From assembly GCA_030765065.1 (NCBI GenBank), contig CM060976.1, positions 56,590,539-56,654,538 of the forward strand: a DNA stretch of 64,000 nucleotides, given 5' to 3'. Position numbers and translations under genes: made by a program. The stretch's first letter is position 1, and the number at the start of each line of letters is the position of its first letter. Shown in pieces: positions 1-11,493 of the stretch. The stretch is from Deroplatys truncata (lineage: Eukaryota; Arthropoda; Insecta; Mantodea; Mantidae). The notes under the pieces are model-generated. The model did not search any database and was not told the DNA's origin. It saw nothing but the letters and a program-made list of their open reading frames with translations.

Positions 1-571
1 GAATTAAAACAAGACTTGCAAGGAATGCCACTGTTGGTGTCAGACCTCAAAGTATGAAAGCTGTGTCAATGTATAATGTAAGCTGAAAAAAGTATATCCC
101 TTATTTCTGCTACAGTGGCCAGAACGTATAACTCTCCTTTGTAGGTAAAGCTTGAATTAGTTGAGCAGTGGAAAATCTGCTATCCCCGTGGTCTAGCATA
201 CCTATATCAGGTCAGTATTCAGGCTTTCTTGAATTCTTTTCTTTTAGAGAACACAAGGTGAATTTGTTTGAAATTTACATGCACAAATTGAAATTTTAAT
301 TAATCAACTTTCACTTGAAGTTACTGGAGCATGTTTCCGAGACTGTTGTCTCCATCAGCCTAAACTCACTTCTGCATTTCCTCCTGTGGCTTGCAAATTG
401 CATTTCCTATGCAGTGAGATCAGTTTCATATGCAACATAACAATTTAATAAATTGTGTTTAGTTTGATTATCATTTAAAGTATAAAACATGGTGTACCAT
501 AGTGCTCAAAGCTGGGGGCCATACTTACTCATTTTGTACATACATTCTTTATTTTAAATGATACACAAAGC

Positions 572-675
572 AGGAGGGCTATTGGATATGCAGATGATAC
601 TACAATAGTTGTAACTGCAAATACAGAGCCAGAAGTGCACAACAAAGCAAACACAGTATTAGAAATGGTAAATAT
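572..675 (+). pseudogene. LINE reverse transcriptase fragment (YADD motif)
   Basis: The frame starting at 572 reads AIGYADDTTIVVTANTEP followed by a short helix-like stretch ending at LEM. YADD is the catalytic motif C of reverse transcriptase, and the flanking G and TTIVV are typical of non-LTR retrotransposons. The piece is only about 35 residues with no RT motifs A or B nearby. It may belong to the same dead element as the RT C-terminus at 2345-2900 on the same strand, with the opposite-strand LINE piece at 1216-1815 lying between them; that link is inference. Confidence 0.6.
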
Positions 676-1215
676 ACAGTGCCTTTGTTTTATGCCAAGG
701 CCACAGATCATAAGATCATACAAATGCATGCTCCTCACACAGTATACTACACTGTGGGGTTTCCATTCCGTAATGTTAACTCCTGTGTTACTTACTCACA
801 AGTGTTAATAACATATATGTAATGAATACTGATCTTCTTATAAGTGTTGTTGAAAGTGGTGTCCATCTGCGCAAAGTCATTCTTGACATTGTCGGATGAA
901 ATTATTCACACGCATAAGGTTTTCTTGTGTAATCTTAATAATTTCTGCTTTTATATTGTCCTTAAGATCGTCTATGGCGTGAGGATTGTTCCTATAAACT
1001 TTATTTTTTAGTATTTAGTGATCCCATTGTTCTAAATTTATTGACCAAACATTTTGCAGTTTTTTTTAACCACTGTATGTGGGAGTTGAGTTTTTACCAA
1101 CTAAAAACCCCTACTTCCTGTCATATGTGATTATGTCTCTTGGAACTGCTGGAAGCATTACTTCAAAAGACGATGATGCTATGGTATTCTTTTCCCTGTT
1201 TCCTAACATCAAGTT
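676..1215. other. AT-rich non-coding sequence
   Basis: No coding, tRNA-like or repeat signal that I can support. The stretch separates the + strand RT fragment from a - strand LINE C-terminus. Confidence 0.4.
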
Positions 1216-1815
1216 TTAATTATCTCTATTTTGATTCACTATCCATTTACCATGGTCATATTTCTCCTGTATAACTTCCTTAACAAATATTGCAATGGCT
1301 TTCCATTTATTTTCATTCTCCAGCATATGTGCAACTATATTTTCTACTGTTAATTTTCCTATTTTATTTTCCAAGCACTTCCTCTTTTTTTTCCAGTTTA
1401 TACATTTAAATATATTGTGTTCTGGTGTATCTTTCTCCGTACAGTGTAAACATGTTTCACTTGAGGCTAAACCCAAAGGAAACAAAAAGCTTCTAAAACA
1501 TCCATGTCCTGATAAAAATTGGGTTAAATAATACTCAGTCTCTCCATGCTTTCTGTCTATCCATTTTTTAATGTCAGGTATGAGCCTTTTGGTTCATTGG
1601 CTTGTTTTATCTTCTACATCCCATTCTAGCCTTGCCTTTAATATATTTTCTTTTACTATCCTTTTTTTAATACTCCCTTTTAATCCACTCATGTGCTTTC
1701 TTTCTTTAACTAGTAAATGTATCGGGATTATTCCCACAATGATCTGTATTGCTTTGGTTGAAATTGTTCTATATCCACTGGCTATTCTTATTGAAATCTT
1801 TCTTTGTCGTTAAGC
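1216..1815 (-). pseudogene. Non-LTR retrotransposon C-terminal fragment (R1/I/LOA-like)
   Basis: Read on the - strand from about 1812, the translation contains RIASGYRTISTKAIQIIVG followed by a P-I-x-L-L-x-x-E-R block, the conserved segment after the RT in R1/I-type LINEs. It continues through a W-x-x-R-x-I-P-x-I region to a C-terminal zinc knuckle, CLHCTEKDTPEHNIFKC (CX2CX8HX4C). The last ~89 residues are open (1216-1485); the upstream part reads on in the same sense without a start. RT core and endonuclease are missing, so this is a truncated relic. The clade is assigned from remembered motifs, with moderate certainty. Confidence 0.72.
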
Positions 1816-2344
1816 ATCTAGCAGTGTCTCTACTAAGAACTGGATAAACAGGAAATTGTCTACACACCTGTCTACATGATTCAGTTTTCATGTATGTAGC
1901 ATAAATAAAAATATGCTGTTCAAGCGTGAATTAGTTGGCAGGCGTTTCCGTGGACTAATAAGAGAATAACATTCCTAAGGAAATCACACACAACACACAT
2001 ATTGTCGAAACACTTAACAACATGAAGATAAAACAATGACAGACAACTCACAGCTGCTAAACGTACCTTTCACATGTCCTGCGCCACTTCTGCGCAGTGG
2101 CATAATACAGGTCACTGTCATCTTGGCCTATGTGCATATAAGGTGGTTGTGTCCTTGGCATAAAATGAAGGCTCTGTACATTTAGTAGAACTAGGAATGA
2201 CCATAAAACATAAAACGTAGTGGAAGCAGATTAGTTTAAGCAATACAATACAATACAATCCAATATCACTTTGGAAATACAAAATAAACAAGTCAAGCAG
2301 GTAATGCAAACTAACGTTTTAGGATTAGGATAAAAACTTAAAAT

Positions 2345-2900
2345 GGAACAAAATATTGAAAAGATCCCAAAGAAAGTAAACAGTGGGATATCATACTAAA
2401 AGAAGTAGCACAAGTCATGGATGAGGATAGTGTAATACAAGTGTACTATGCATTTAAATTATTGGCTCATTTTATGGGGATCAGCAAAGCTGAAATATAT
2501 ACCGAGTATATTTAGATTGCAAAAAAGACTGATAAGATTCATAAAAAAAAAGTGGAAGGAGGAAGCCCCTTTAGAAATGCATTGAAAACACCTGATTTAT
2601 TACTTTCCCCTGTTTGTACAGTAGGAATGTAATACATATCTTAAATATGTAATAAAGACCATTAAAGAAAATAATAACTTGAATGTATACATGAGCACAA
2701 CACTGGAAATAAAAATTATTTCAGAAGTATATTAAGAGGTTCTCTCAGAAATAAATGTATCGAGAGTAATGCATAGTTCTATATAATCACTTACCTTGTT
2801 CAGTTAAAGCAAGAAATAAAGAGGGGAAAATGATAAAGGAAATTAAAACATATCTTGTCAAAAAGCACTTCTATTGAGTAGAGGAGTATAAAACAGGATT
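2345..2900 (+). pseudogene. Jockey-like LINE reverse transcriptase C-terminus, degenerate
   Basis: Translation on the + strand, allowing frameshifts, gives KKVNSGISY, then EVAQVMDEDSVIQVYYA, then LLWGSAK, then IFRLQKRLIRFI, and later TYLVKKHFYSVEEY-like residues around 2855-2885. This is the ordered C-terminal region of Jockey/CR1-group polymerases (K-L-N, vYYA, G-x-xxWG, I-x-x-LQK-x-x-R, AFYSVEEF). Stops and frame changes show it is dead. It could be the 3' part of the element whose YADD motif is at 572-675. Confidence 0.62.
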
Positions 2901-3440
2901 ATTGCACATGTTTATTAATATCTCTCCTGTAAATAAAAGTTTATTAAATCTTTGTAAATATATATATATATATATATTTTTTTTTTGTACACTATGCTTC
3001 ATAGAGAACCTTGCAACCTTTTTTACTTTGGTGAATAAATCTGAATCTTTTATATACCTAATAGCTTTTCCGAAATGAAGAGTTCTCTCTTTCATCTGAT
3101 GATCTATGGATCAAAAACATTTTTCAACTGCTGATTTCTTAGTTTTTTTATATTTCAAGTTTCTTATGTGTTGTTTAAACATTGTGTCCATGTTCCCCTT
3201 TGTCTCTGCTGTTTATATTTTCCAACAGTCTTTACATTCAGTTGCATAAATGTCTCCAGTTTTTCCCCACTGGAATTTTGTCTTTTGTGTGATTCCTAGT
3301 ATATTACGTAACATTACTTGTTGACTAGGTCTAGGGTTACACCATATTCTTTTAATATTTAAATAAATTTCTGGAAGGTCCTAGGCTGGAAGCCAAATCA
3401 GAATCATTCTCCCCTTTCTCAAATAAAGGAACCTGAATAA
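2901..3440. other. Non-coding, with short (TA)n/poly-T tract
   Basis: A TA dinucleotide run at about 2958-2977 is followed at once by a T run. No gene or recognisable element body was seen. Confidence 0.4.
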
Positions 3441-3444
3441 AATA

Positions 3445-3910
3445 AATGTTGACATCCATAGAGAAGACACACATATAGATAACCACATTAAAAATGACAG
3501 CTACACCTCCAGGGAACACAAATATGCAATAATAAACTCACTTTCAGACTAGTAAAATACCCCTAAACACAGAAGAGTGCAACAAAGAGTACAAGATCCT
3601 AGAATTTGTGCATAAAAATAGATTTATGAAAGAGATTATGGACAGGAAGGCAAATAATTTTAAAAATAAGAAGTAAATAAAAGAAAATCACTGCACTAAG
3701 CAACATAAAAGAAACTAAAAAATTAAAAAAATTCACCTTCTTCCTTGGGCCTTCCAGAAATTCACTAAAATATTCAAAGAATATGATATACACCCTAGCC
3801 CTAGACAACAAGCATTGCTTAAAAAACATACTCAGGACCAACACAAAGGACAAAATTTCAGCAGGAAGAAATTCAGATATTTATGAAATTGGATGTAAAG
3901 AATGCAGATA
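3445..3910 (+). pseudogene. Penelope-like element: RT C-terminus and start of GIY-YIG domain
   Basis: Around 3450-3660 the + strand encodes DTHIDNHIKNDSYTSREHK with a following A-x-x-x-S-L and K-x-P-L block, which is the RT C-terminal region of Penelope-like elements. Around 3740-3790 comes FTKIFKEYDIH, matching the I-x-K-I-F-K-x-x-N/D-I block. The frame 3820-3910 then gives KDKISAGRNSDIYEIGCKEC, the start of a GIY-YIG nuclease domain (D-I-Y-E-I for G-I-Y-x-I, then the Cys pair). The domain is cut by a mariner at 3911 and resumes at 4573. Several frameshifts make it a pseudogene. Confidence 0.72.
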
Positions 3911-4572
3911 CGACGGCTGTCCAGAAAGTAACCTATGTTTATGCATAGCACGAGAAGTAATGGGGGTAGTGCTGCCATTCTGACATCAGCGTGCACAGTG
4001 GATCAGTAGGCTTCTTACTGTGCAAGTGGAGCATCATACTGTCGTGTGTTTGTTATTTATAATCTAACAACATGAGCGCCAAAATAACAAATCCCGCCAA
4101 GTGTGAAGTGTGAAAAGGCATAGAAGAGCAATTCAAAACAAGCATCAAGGTCTTCTGACATCTGGTGTTGTGTTTTTGCATGGCGACGCTCACCCTCACA
4201 CAGTAAACACCACAAATTAACTTTTGGCCAAGTTCAAATGGGACAATTTTGATCATCCCCCATACAGCCTGGACTTGGCCTCTTCCATCTGTTTCCTACA
4301 TGAAAAAGTGGCTTGCAGCTCAGCTCTTTGGCAATTACAAAGATCTTCAAAATGCCATGACAGGTTGCCTTAGTTCACAGGCAGCAGAATTTTATGCAGA
4401 GAGTATTTCAAAGGCTGTGAAAAGGTATGACAAGTGCTTGAATCTGTGTGGAGACTATGTAGAAAAAAAATAGAGAAAAGCTGTAGTTTTCAGATGTATC
4501 TAATAAAGCTTTTGTATGTATATCGGTTTCATGTTTATTTCAAAATGGAGGTTACTTTCTGGACAGTCCTCA
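3911..4572 (+). mobile_element. Internally deleted mariner element inside a Penelope relic
   Basis: Inverted ends at 3913-3933 and 4549-4570 share the core ctgtccagaaagtaacct and are flanked by TA (3909-3910 and 4573-4574). The interior (4150-4475) encodes mariner transposase C-terminal pieces: VVFLHGDAHPHTVN (LHDNARPH-like, second catalytic D), FKWDNFDHPPYSLDLA (third D region), QAAEFYAESISKAVKRYDK and the terminal LCGDYVEKK. Stops and frameshifts are present. At about 660 bp it is half the usual 1.3 kb, so the N-terminal half is deleted. Confidence 0.88.
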
Positions 4573-4665
4573 TATTATATATAAGGAAGACAAAGAGAAA
4601 CATAGACACAAGATTTAAAGAATACATGAGAAACATGAAATAAGCAGATTAAGAAATCACAGTTG
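4573..4665 (+). pseudogene. Penelope-like element: GIY-YIG domain, second half
   Basis: Immediately after the mariner the + strand reads YIRKTKRNIDTRFKEYMRNMK-like sequence, ending at a stop at 4643. Y-I-[G]-x-T-x-R and the R-x-x-E-H/Y-x-R block are the second half of the GIY-YIG nuclease module. It joins in frame with the first half at 3910 if one copy of the TA is removed. The catalytic-region Gly of YIG is replaced by Arg. Confidence 0.72.
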
Positions 4666-4935
4666 TAAAGCATTTTTGGTTCACAGCTCATCACTTGAAA
4701 GAGAAACCTAAATTTTAAAAGCCTTCTGAAAACTGATGGAACTCTCCATTTGGGAAAAATTATTCATACATAAAATTATTAAATTTTGATGTCCCATATG
4801 CAAATGATCTCATCATACATTAAGTCCAATCAGGAAATGTCATCTGTAAGTCACAAGATGAAGCATGGCTGTGAGTCTAGCCTGATGATGGCGACAACAG
4901 TCTCTGAAATATGTTTCAGTAAGTTTTGGTGTAGA

Positions 4936-5092
4936 ACAAGGGTGGCGAAAACGACTTCCTTCCGCGAGTCACCAAATATGCAACACGCACTGCATCACTC
5001 ACAGCACGTGAAAAAAAAACAGACGGTTGCAGAGAGGGAACGGTGCCTGCGAGTCAAAATTACTCGCGAGTCACGTTTTCGCCACCTCTGGT
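4936..5092. mobile_element. hAT-like MITE
   Basis: About 155 bp bounded by imperfect inverted ends: agggtggcgaaaacgact at the left and, reverse-complemented, agaggtggcgaaaacgtgac at the right; a cgcgagt(c) block near each end is also inverted. It has no coding capacity. The ggtggcg termini resemble short hAT derivatives. I could not fix an exact 8-bp target duplication. Confidence 0.55.
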
Positions 5093-5099
5093 GGTGAAG

Positions 5100-5685
5100 C
5101 TAATAATTAAAATTTAAATTTGTACATGTAAACCTTTCTTTCACAAAAATTTTGTTATGAGAGGTTATCTTCAGTTTTCCTTCTCCAATGATGATTAGAA
5201 TATTTTAATGGTTGAGCATTGAAGTGAAGTCAGCAAATATGCCTCTGCAATAAAACACCCATGTTATTTGGAATTATTTTGGTTGATTTTATCTGTATCA
5301 TTTATACTTTTGCATCCTAGAATGAAAATGAAAAATTGCACTCCTAGAACTCAAAACTCCTATGACTCAAAAAGCACAGTTTTGAGATAATTATATTTGA
5401 AAGCTCTGATTCATAGATTAATAGAATATTTGGAATTGCAACACCGACATATCTCATGGACTTCTGACTGAAACTGGTTTAAGATGTGGTGGTTTTTGAT
5501 TTTCATTAAAGAACCATTCCATGAACCAAGAAATGGGTGTAACTCAAGCCACTCAATTTTTTAATTGTGGCAGTGTTCTTGCAGGGGTGTAAAATATAAT
5601 ATAATGCTTCATACTTTTTTCTTATTATTCAAGTAATTTCTTCATACTAACTGTGTCACATGTGAAAAATTTAGGCTCTAACCAG
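5100..5685. other. Intron-like non-coding sequence upstream of OPLAH exon
   Basis: AT-rich, no coding or repeat signal that I can support; presumably intronic to OPLAH if the upstream exons lie before this window. Confidence 0.35.
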
Positions 5686-5689
5686 CATT

Positions 5690-5850
5690 GCAACTAGTTG
5701 CATTCTTGAGCTCCCATGCTGATGCTCTAAACAACTGAGCTACCATGGTAGATATGCTAAACACAATGAAGAACCTTGGTAGCTGAGTTGCAAGATGTTT
5801 GTTATGAAAATAGAAGGCTCATGTTTCAGATTCCTGTCATGACTGAAATT
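5690..5850. repeat. Degenerate tRNA-derived SINE-like segments
   Basis: On the - strand, ending near 5747, there is a box A-like ggtagctcagttgtttagag. On the + strand from 5778 there is ggtagctgagttg, followed about 45 nt later by a weak box B (tgtttcagattcctg). These look like two opposed, decayed tRNA-related SINE heads just before the OPLAH exon. Neither has a good box B, so confidence is low. Confidence 0.35.
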
Positions 5851-5905
5851 TTTAAAATTTGGTTTTTCTTGCTGTGCTCTTTCATTGCTGTGTTCTTGCT
5901 TACAG

Positions 5906-6149
5906 GGCCCATGTTGGCATGGACGTGGAGGTATCCATACACACATGACCAATACTCGCATTACAGATGCTGAGATTCTTGAACTTCGTTATCCTGTGAT
6001 TCTACGCCACTTCAGCTTACGTCCAAATTCAGGAGGGGCTGGTAAATTCAAAGGTGGTGATGGCATAATACGTGAGTTGCTGTTTAGGCGGCATATCATG
6101 CTGTCAGTCCTTACAGAAAGAAGGGTGTTTCATCCATATGGAATGAATG
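5906..6149 (+). CDS. OPLAH: 5-oxoprolinase (OPLAH), internal exon near the C-terminus
   Basis: 5-oxoprolinase is the ATP-dependent cytosolic enzyme that opens 5-oxo-L-proline to glutamate in the gamma-glutamyl (glutathione) cycle. This exon encodes 81 residues of the hydantoinase B-like half, with the hallmark block [20 protein letters not shown], then [29 protein letters not shown] and [15 protein letters not shown]. These match the remembered animal and bacterial family closely and the frame is open throughout. The acceptor is a pyrimidine-rich tract ending cag at 5903-5905; the donor is gtaagt at 6150. The exon ends in phase 1, splitting a Gly codon. Upstream exons are presumably outside the window. 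There is no sign of decay, so this looks like a functional host gene. Confidence 0.93.
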
Positions 6150-7352
6150 GTAAGTACAAATTACTTGAAACAAATAATGAAGCAGTTACATTCTAAACAT
6201 TTAAAATTGTAAATACTGTTATATAAGATCTTTGTTAATTGAATCCTTACTTTCATATTTTCGAAAAAATAAAAATCTCTCCTTGAAAGAAATGGAAGTT
6301 TTTGATATGACAAATTTTTGCAGCTTACTTGGCTCCCATCTAAATGTTATTGTTTCTTTTAGTCTTTATAACAGAGGTTTTCAAAGAAAGACAAACATTA
6401 GTATACAGGCAGCTGGAAGTATATACATAGTCAATTCCTAGTTTTATACTTATTTACTTAATTTTTACATGCTTTGATTGGATTAAAGTTGAAAATAAAA
6501 CAATAACAATACAAAACTACATTTTTATTTATTTTTCATTGAATTAAATTTATTATTTTATCAGTTATATTAAAGCAAGAAAAATGGGAAAGTGTGCAAG
6601 TTGATGCCTCAAGTATTGCAGGAATTCTAAGAAAATAAATTCTACAGCTCTATGAAAATTTTAAAAAAATAATGAAAAATTGTCATACTGAGTCTATTTA
6701 GAGGTTTTTGAACCATAAAAAGCACTGTACAATGGACCATAGGAAATGATAGGTTATTGTTTAAAATGTTGTCTCTACCTTTTGACATAAAGTCCAGAAA
6801 AATATAATTTTCCACAAAAGTAGTTGATAAAATAGTGATTCAGTTATTTAGCTGCAGTTTATTGATAGCTACCATGTTCAAGGATCTTTTGTTACCAAAT
6901 GCATCAGACTCCCATTATTTTTTTCCTGCAAGATACAAAGCTGTTAAGCTACAATCTACGAGATGATGGATGCATATTTCTTTACCTTTATTCTGTGTGT
7001 GGTGGCACCTCTATCATACCTTCCAATATAATGCTAATTTATGCGTTACAGTAAAGCTCTACAACATGATCATGGCATATGATCTAGTACAGTATAATGC
7101 CAATGAAGATTAAAAGTGTTTCTAGAAATAAAAACGATTATACAGTGCTGAAATGTCAATTTCTATAATAATAAACCTCTTCTGAGCTACCTTCAAATAC
7201 TGGAAGTTGATGACAGTGTTGTTGAAATCAATTATGAGCTCTCTGTATTGGCTGGACAATGCTCAAGTGTTTAGTCTGCAACAGTATTCAACAACTGTCC
7301 CTAATTAAAGGGACAGTACTATTTAACTAAAACAATAGTGATAGGAGATAAT
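6150..7352 (+). other. OPLAH intron, proximal part
   Basis: AT-rich sequence between the donor at 6150 and the first transposon in the intron. Nothing else recognised. Confidence 0.6.
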
Positions 7353-7353
7353 A

Positions 7354-8179
7354 TGAGGGGCATTCAAATGAAACCTGGTCAGTGCGTCTAACTTTGCACT
7401 ACGTAAGGTGGCACCACGTAACTGCGCGTATGGTGGCACCATCTATTGGTAGAGCGACTACAGCATATGCAACGTTTGACATTCCATAGCGACAGTGTGG
7501 TTTCACGCCAAAGAGAAGGTGGTCACACAAGTTATCGTCCACTACTGAACATGAAGGCGAGAAAGCAGGAACAACAAGGAGTGAGTCAGAGCAAGCAGTG
7601 GAAACATGCGACTTCACCACCTCCAAAGAAATCAAAGGCCATGCTCACCAGTTCTGGTAAGGTCATTATGTCCTTCTTTTTTGACCACAAGGGCCCGCTG
7701 CTTGTCGAGTTCCTGGAATGGGGAACCACCATCAATGCCCAGCATTATCAAGCCACTTTACAGAACCTTAGACGAGCCATCAAGTCGAAACGCCCAGGCA
7801 TGTTGTCCAATGGCGTTATTCTCCTGCATGATAATCCCCGCCCACACACTGCCAATGCGGTGAAGACGACATTGCAGCAGCTTCGATGGGAAACGCTGGA
7901 ACATCCACCATACAGTCTAGACCTTTCACCACGTGACTTTCATGTTTATGGACCTCTAAAACAAGCTATTCATGGACATCGATTCACAATGGATGACAAA
8001 GTGTGTGAATGGATCGAGGCCTGGATTCAACAGCAGCCTACTAGCTTCTTCAAAGATAGAATCGACCGGCTAGTGTCGCAATGGGATAAATGTACCAACA
8101 GTTTTGGCGACTATTTTTGAGTTAATAAAATCGTTACGGTTACTTTACACAAGTGACCGGGTTTCATTTGAATGACTCT
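7354..8179 (+). mobile_element. mariner element with deleted N-terminus
   Basis: The ends are inverted repeats sharing cattcaaatgaaacc(c/t)ggtca, near 7360-7380 and 8153-8173, with TA at the outer borders. At about 826 bp it is some 450 bp shorter than a full mariner. The missing part lies 5' and includes the helix-turn-helix DNA-binding domain. It lies in the OPLAH intron between the two recognised exons. Confidence 0.85.
7446..8120 (+). pseudogene. mariner transposase, N-terminally truncated
   Basis: An open frame of up to 224 aa; real homology starts near residue 48 at QSKQWKHATSPPPKKSKA. It then runs through SGKVIMSFFFDHKGPLLVEF, VILLHDNPRPHTAN (second catalytic Asp) and HPPYSLDLSPRDFHVYGPLK (third catalytic Asp, DD34D type), ending at WDKCTNSFGDYF, the usual mariner C-terminus. 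The first catalytic Asp and the HTH domain are absent, so it cannot be an active transposase. The C-terminal half is intact without stops, which suggests a fairly young deletion derivative. The upstream ~47 residues are probably not native transposase. Confidence 0.85.
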
Positions 8180-8368
8180 TATACAACAAACCCTTAGGTT
8201 TCAGTGTTAAGGACAATTACAACCCGACTCCTTCTCTACAATAGTCAAGTCAACAGTATTGCTTTTCATGTCTTGACTACAAAAGTATGATTTTATATTA
8301 CATTCACAGATTGTATTTTTAAAAGTGTTTTAATAGCTGTAGTACTACAATCATTGTAACTAAATGTA

Positions 8369-9705
8369 CAGGGTGTTCAAAAATGAATATAAAGGCTTTG
8401 TAGTATTTATTGCATTTGAATTATAATTACAAATAATACATAAAATGAAAGAGTATCTCAAACAGTTTTTCCTACTAGTGTTCAATGTGAGCACCATTCA
8501 TTACATGGTACCATCTAGTCAATAGGCAGGTTCTTCCCAAACCTTGATCAGCGTGTCTGGAGTAATTGTTGCAAAACTGCTTGAATCCTGTTTTTTAAGT
8601 CGGGTAGGTCAGCTTGTAGTGTAGGCACATACACATGATCCTTTATGAACCCCAAAGGTAAAAGTTGCATGGCATCAAATGGGTGAACGTGGAGACCATG
8701 TGAAACAAACTCTGTAATTTGGCTCCTTCCAGCCAATCCAGTGGTTGTGTGCAACATCGTTTAACCAATTGTATATTGAGTGATGCCAGTGACACAGCGC
8801 AGCAGCTTGTTGCCAAATAAAGTTCTCCGGTTCAGCCTCTTCCAATTTAGGAAAGAGCCATAGTTGAGCATCAAGGTAAAAATTGCCCATTACAGTTGCT
8901 TCACGGAAAAAGAAAGGCCCATAAACTTTTCACGGGATATGGCACAAAAAACCATTACATTTTGGGGAGTCTCATTGCAAGTGGACCATCTCGTGGGGAT
9001 TAGATGATCCCCCAGATGCACACATTATGAGTGTTCACAATTCCATTTAGGTAAAATGACGATTCATCACTCAAGACGACACGATCCAGAAAACCCTTCA
9101 TCTTCATGCAACAACATTTTGTTTGCAGAGTTTGTATGCAAACCATAGTCTTTAGGCTTTAGAGCTTGTAACAACTGAAAACAATAAGGACATAGTTGTA
9201 AGCATCTTCTTAAAACTCTCCACACAGATGTCACTGGAATTGCTAATTCAAGACTAGCCTTCCAAACTGATTTCTTGGGGCTATGTGTGAAAGCCTCTCT
9301 TACTCGTTCAACATGTTCTTCAGTCAATCTTGGTCATCCCATACTCTTCCCTTTACAAAGACAGCCAATGTCTTCAAACTAATGATACAGTCTACAGATG
9401 TTATTATCACCTGGAGGATTACAATGGATCTTAATATGGAATGCATGTTGCACTGTAACTACAGATTTTGTCCTTGCAAACTGCAAAACACAAAAAGCTT
9501 TTTGTTGACTAGTCACCATCTTTGCTACTAGAGCTTTCTAATGGAAGGCAGAGGAAACCATGTATGTGCATGCACATGCATACAGATGTGCCCAACAAAA
9601 CTGTTTGAGTTGCTGTTTCATTTGATGTATGATTTATAATTGTAAGTTAAATGTAATAAATACTACAAAGCCTTAAAACCCCTATATTCATTTTGGAACA
9701 TCTAG
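8369..9705 (-). mobile_element. Tc1/mariner-superfamily element with ~70-bp TIRs
   Basis: The left end at 8369 and the reverse complement of the right end near 9705 share gtgttc/gatgttcc, aaaatgaatata and then aaggctttgtagtattta, an inverted repeat of some 60-70 bp. Flanking TA is present. The ~1.34 kb size is that of a complete element. The transposase is coded on the - strand and is broken. Confidence 0.82.
8500..9400 (-). pseudogene. Tc1/mariner-superfamily transposase, frameshifted
   Basis: - strand pieces in order: TEEHVERVREAFTHSPKKS, then LELAIPVTSVWRVLRR and QLLQALKPKDYG (9067-9327, DNA-binding region); NFYLDAQLW and WHHSIYNWLNDVAHNHWIG (8675-8890); then a short frame-shifted SP, and F-x-W-G-F-I-K-D-H-V-Y-V-P-like sequence with a C-terminal LPDLKNRIQAVLQQLL (8548-8757). 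This is the insect group whose members share the motif W-P-P-R-S-P-D-L-T-P-x-D-F-F-L-W-G. Reading-frame changes between pieces show inactivation. Confidence 0.8.
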
Positions 9706-9709
9706 TAGT

Positions 9710-11493
9710 TTCCAGTCTAAGAAGGTTTAACTAATACAATGTCCAGTCTGGCAAATTATCATTATTGTTGATGTTTCGAGGCATCTTTGTAATGAACCTA
9801 TCCTTTCTGCATCCTTCTTCATGAACTATACTTTCTGCTTGAACTGAAGGCCAGCTTGCTTATGAAGTGCTGTAAATAGTTGTTTTATAAGAAGCATAAT
9901 TGCCAAGTTTTTCTGTTAACCTCCAGTACTGGAACAGGAAGGAATCTTTCATTTGTTCCCCCTTTAAAAAGGCAGAGGAAATAAAATTATTACATTGATT
10001 AATATTAACAACCTGACATTAATTATATACAGATGTATTATATGAAGCAGCACTACAATCTCAGTGTATGCGGCATTCAATAATTATGATTTAAATTTAA
10101 AGTAAGGAAATGAAGTTACACAGTATATAAAGCAAAATTTGTATTGCTTCATCTCTTTATTTTCATTACTGCATGTTAAAACATACTTCCAGTTTCAATA
10201 AAAAATAAATTAGCTTCAAACTCTCCTGACTACATGTGGTCTTATTATCTATGTCAAATTACCAACAACAACAACAACAACAACAACACTGCTTTCCATG
10301 CATGTGTGTTTATGTAAAGTATTGTCAAGATGTAGCCCTACTTGTCTGTATAATTATTGTTCAAACTCACAATGAAGAAATGAAAAAAAATGTTTCTTAA
10401 GATTGCAAACAGAGTAAAGCCATAAAGGCATCCTTTATTTTGTTGTGTTTTAAGACTGATATGGGCTATTGCAATTTGTGCCACTTGCAGAAATTTCCTG
10501 CTGTAAGCCCGGTCTTACTTGATCCTACCATTGGTAAGCAGGAGAACCATTACAAAAATAATTTGTCAGATAGTGAACAAACACTCTAATGTTTGTGTAG
10601 AACCCTTTGGAAGGTCGAACAATTCTGCAGATGTAATAACTCATGAAACCATTCTCAGTTGAGTTTTATTATATTTCCATACAAATGAAACACTAACAAG
10701 AAAATTATAAAAATAAGAGTGAACATGTGTTTTGAGAGCACATATATGTATTTTTTTTTTTATGGTAAAGATAAAATAAGTTCATCCAATGCGTGACATT
10801 CATAACAAATACACATGGATTTTATTTTTAGCATATGGTCTTATATCAAAACTGTTTTTACTGTATAATAATAGTTATTGAAATCTCAAAGCCAATGAAG
10901 AAAAATAATTGTCTTTTTTTGAAGAATTAGAAAGCTTCTGAAACCAGACAAAGCCACAAGCAACATTGAAGTGAAAGATGAGAAATGAAAAACAAATTTC
11001 ATGGTTGAAGGGAGTTCATAAGGTCCTAAAACACCTTGGAATCAAAAACGGAAGTAGAGAAAATAGAGGTAGAATTCAGGATGAAAATTGCAGTGTTAAT
11101 GGATCTGATCAAATAGAAATTGAAGAGAACAACAAGTTGATTATAACAACAAGGATATTCTTACAGAAAGAATGCATTAGAGCAAACAGAATAATGTATG
11201 AGGAAACTATGGAGAAAGAAAGGGAAGTTGTATAATTCAAAATTTGAAATATCAAAATAAGCCAGAAATCACCTTTTCTGCTCCACCTCCTCTCATGGGT
11301 TAAGACTTTTGACGTTTCTAGCCTATGCCATCTAAACAAAAACCATGTTATATCAAGATAAGTCTTCTATCCTTTTTTGAAAATATTTAAGAAAACAAAT
11401 TAGTTTATTGATTTATATAGAGTTTTTTTTTCTCTTGGTTTTAGGACCAAGTACATTTATGAAGTTTCAAAGTGACTAATTATTCCTTCATAG
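9710..11493 (+). other. OPLAH intron, distal part, with (AAC)n microsatellite
   Basis: Non-coding AT-rich intron. It contains an AAC run at 10263-10288. An 85-aa open frame at 10978-11235 is lysine- and glutamate-rich and I recognise nothing in it. The acceptor for the next exon is a T-rich tract ending tag at 11491-11493. Confidence 0.55.
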
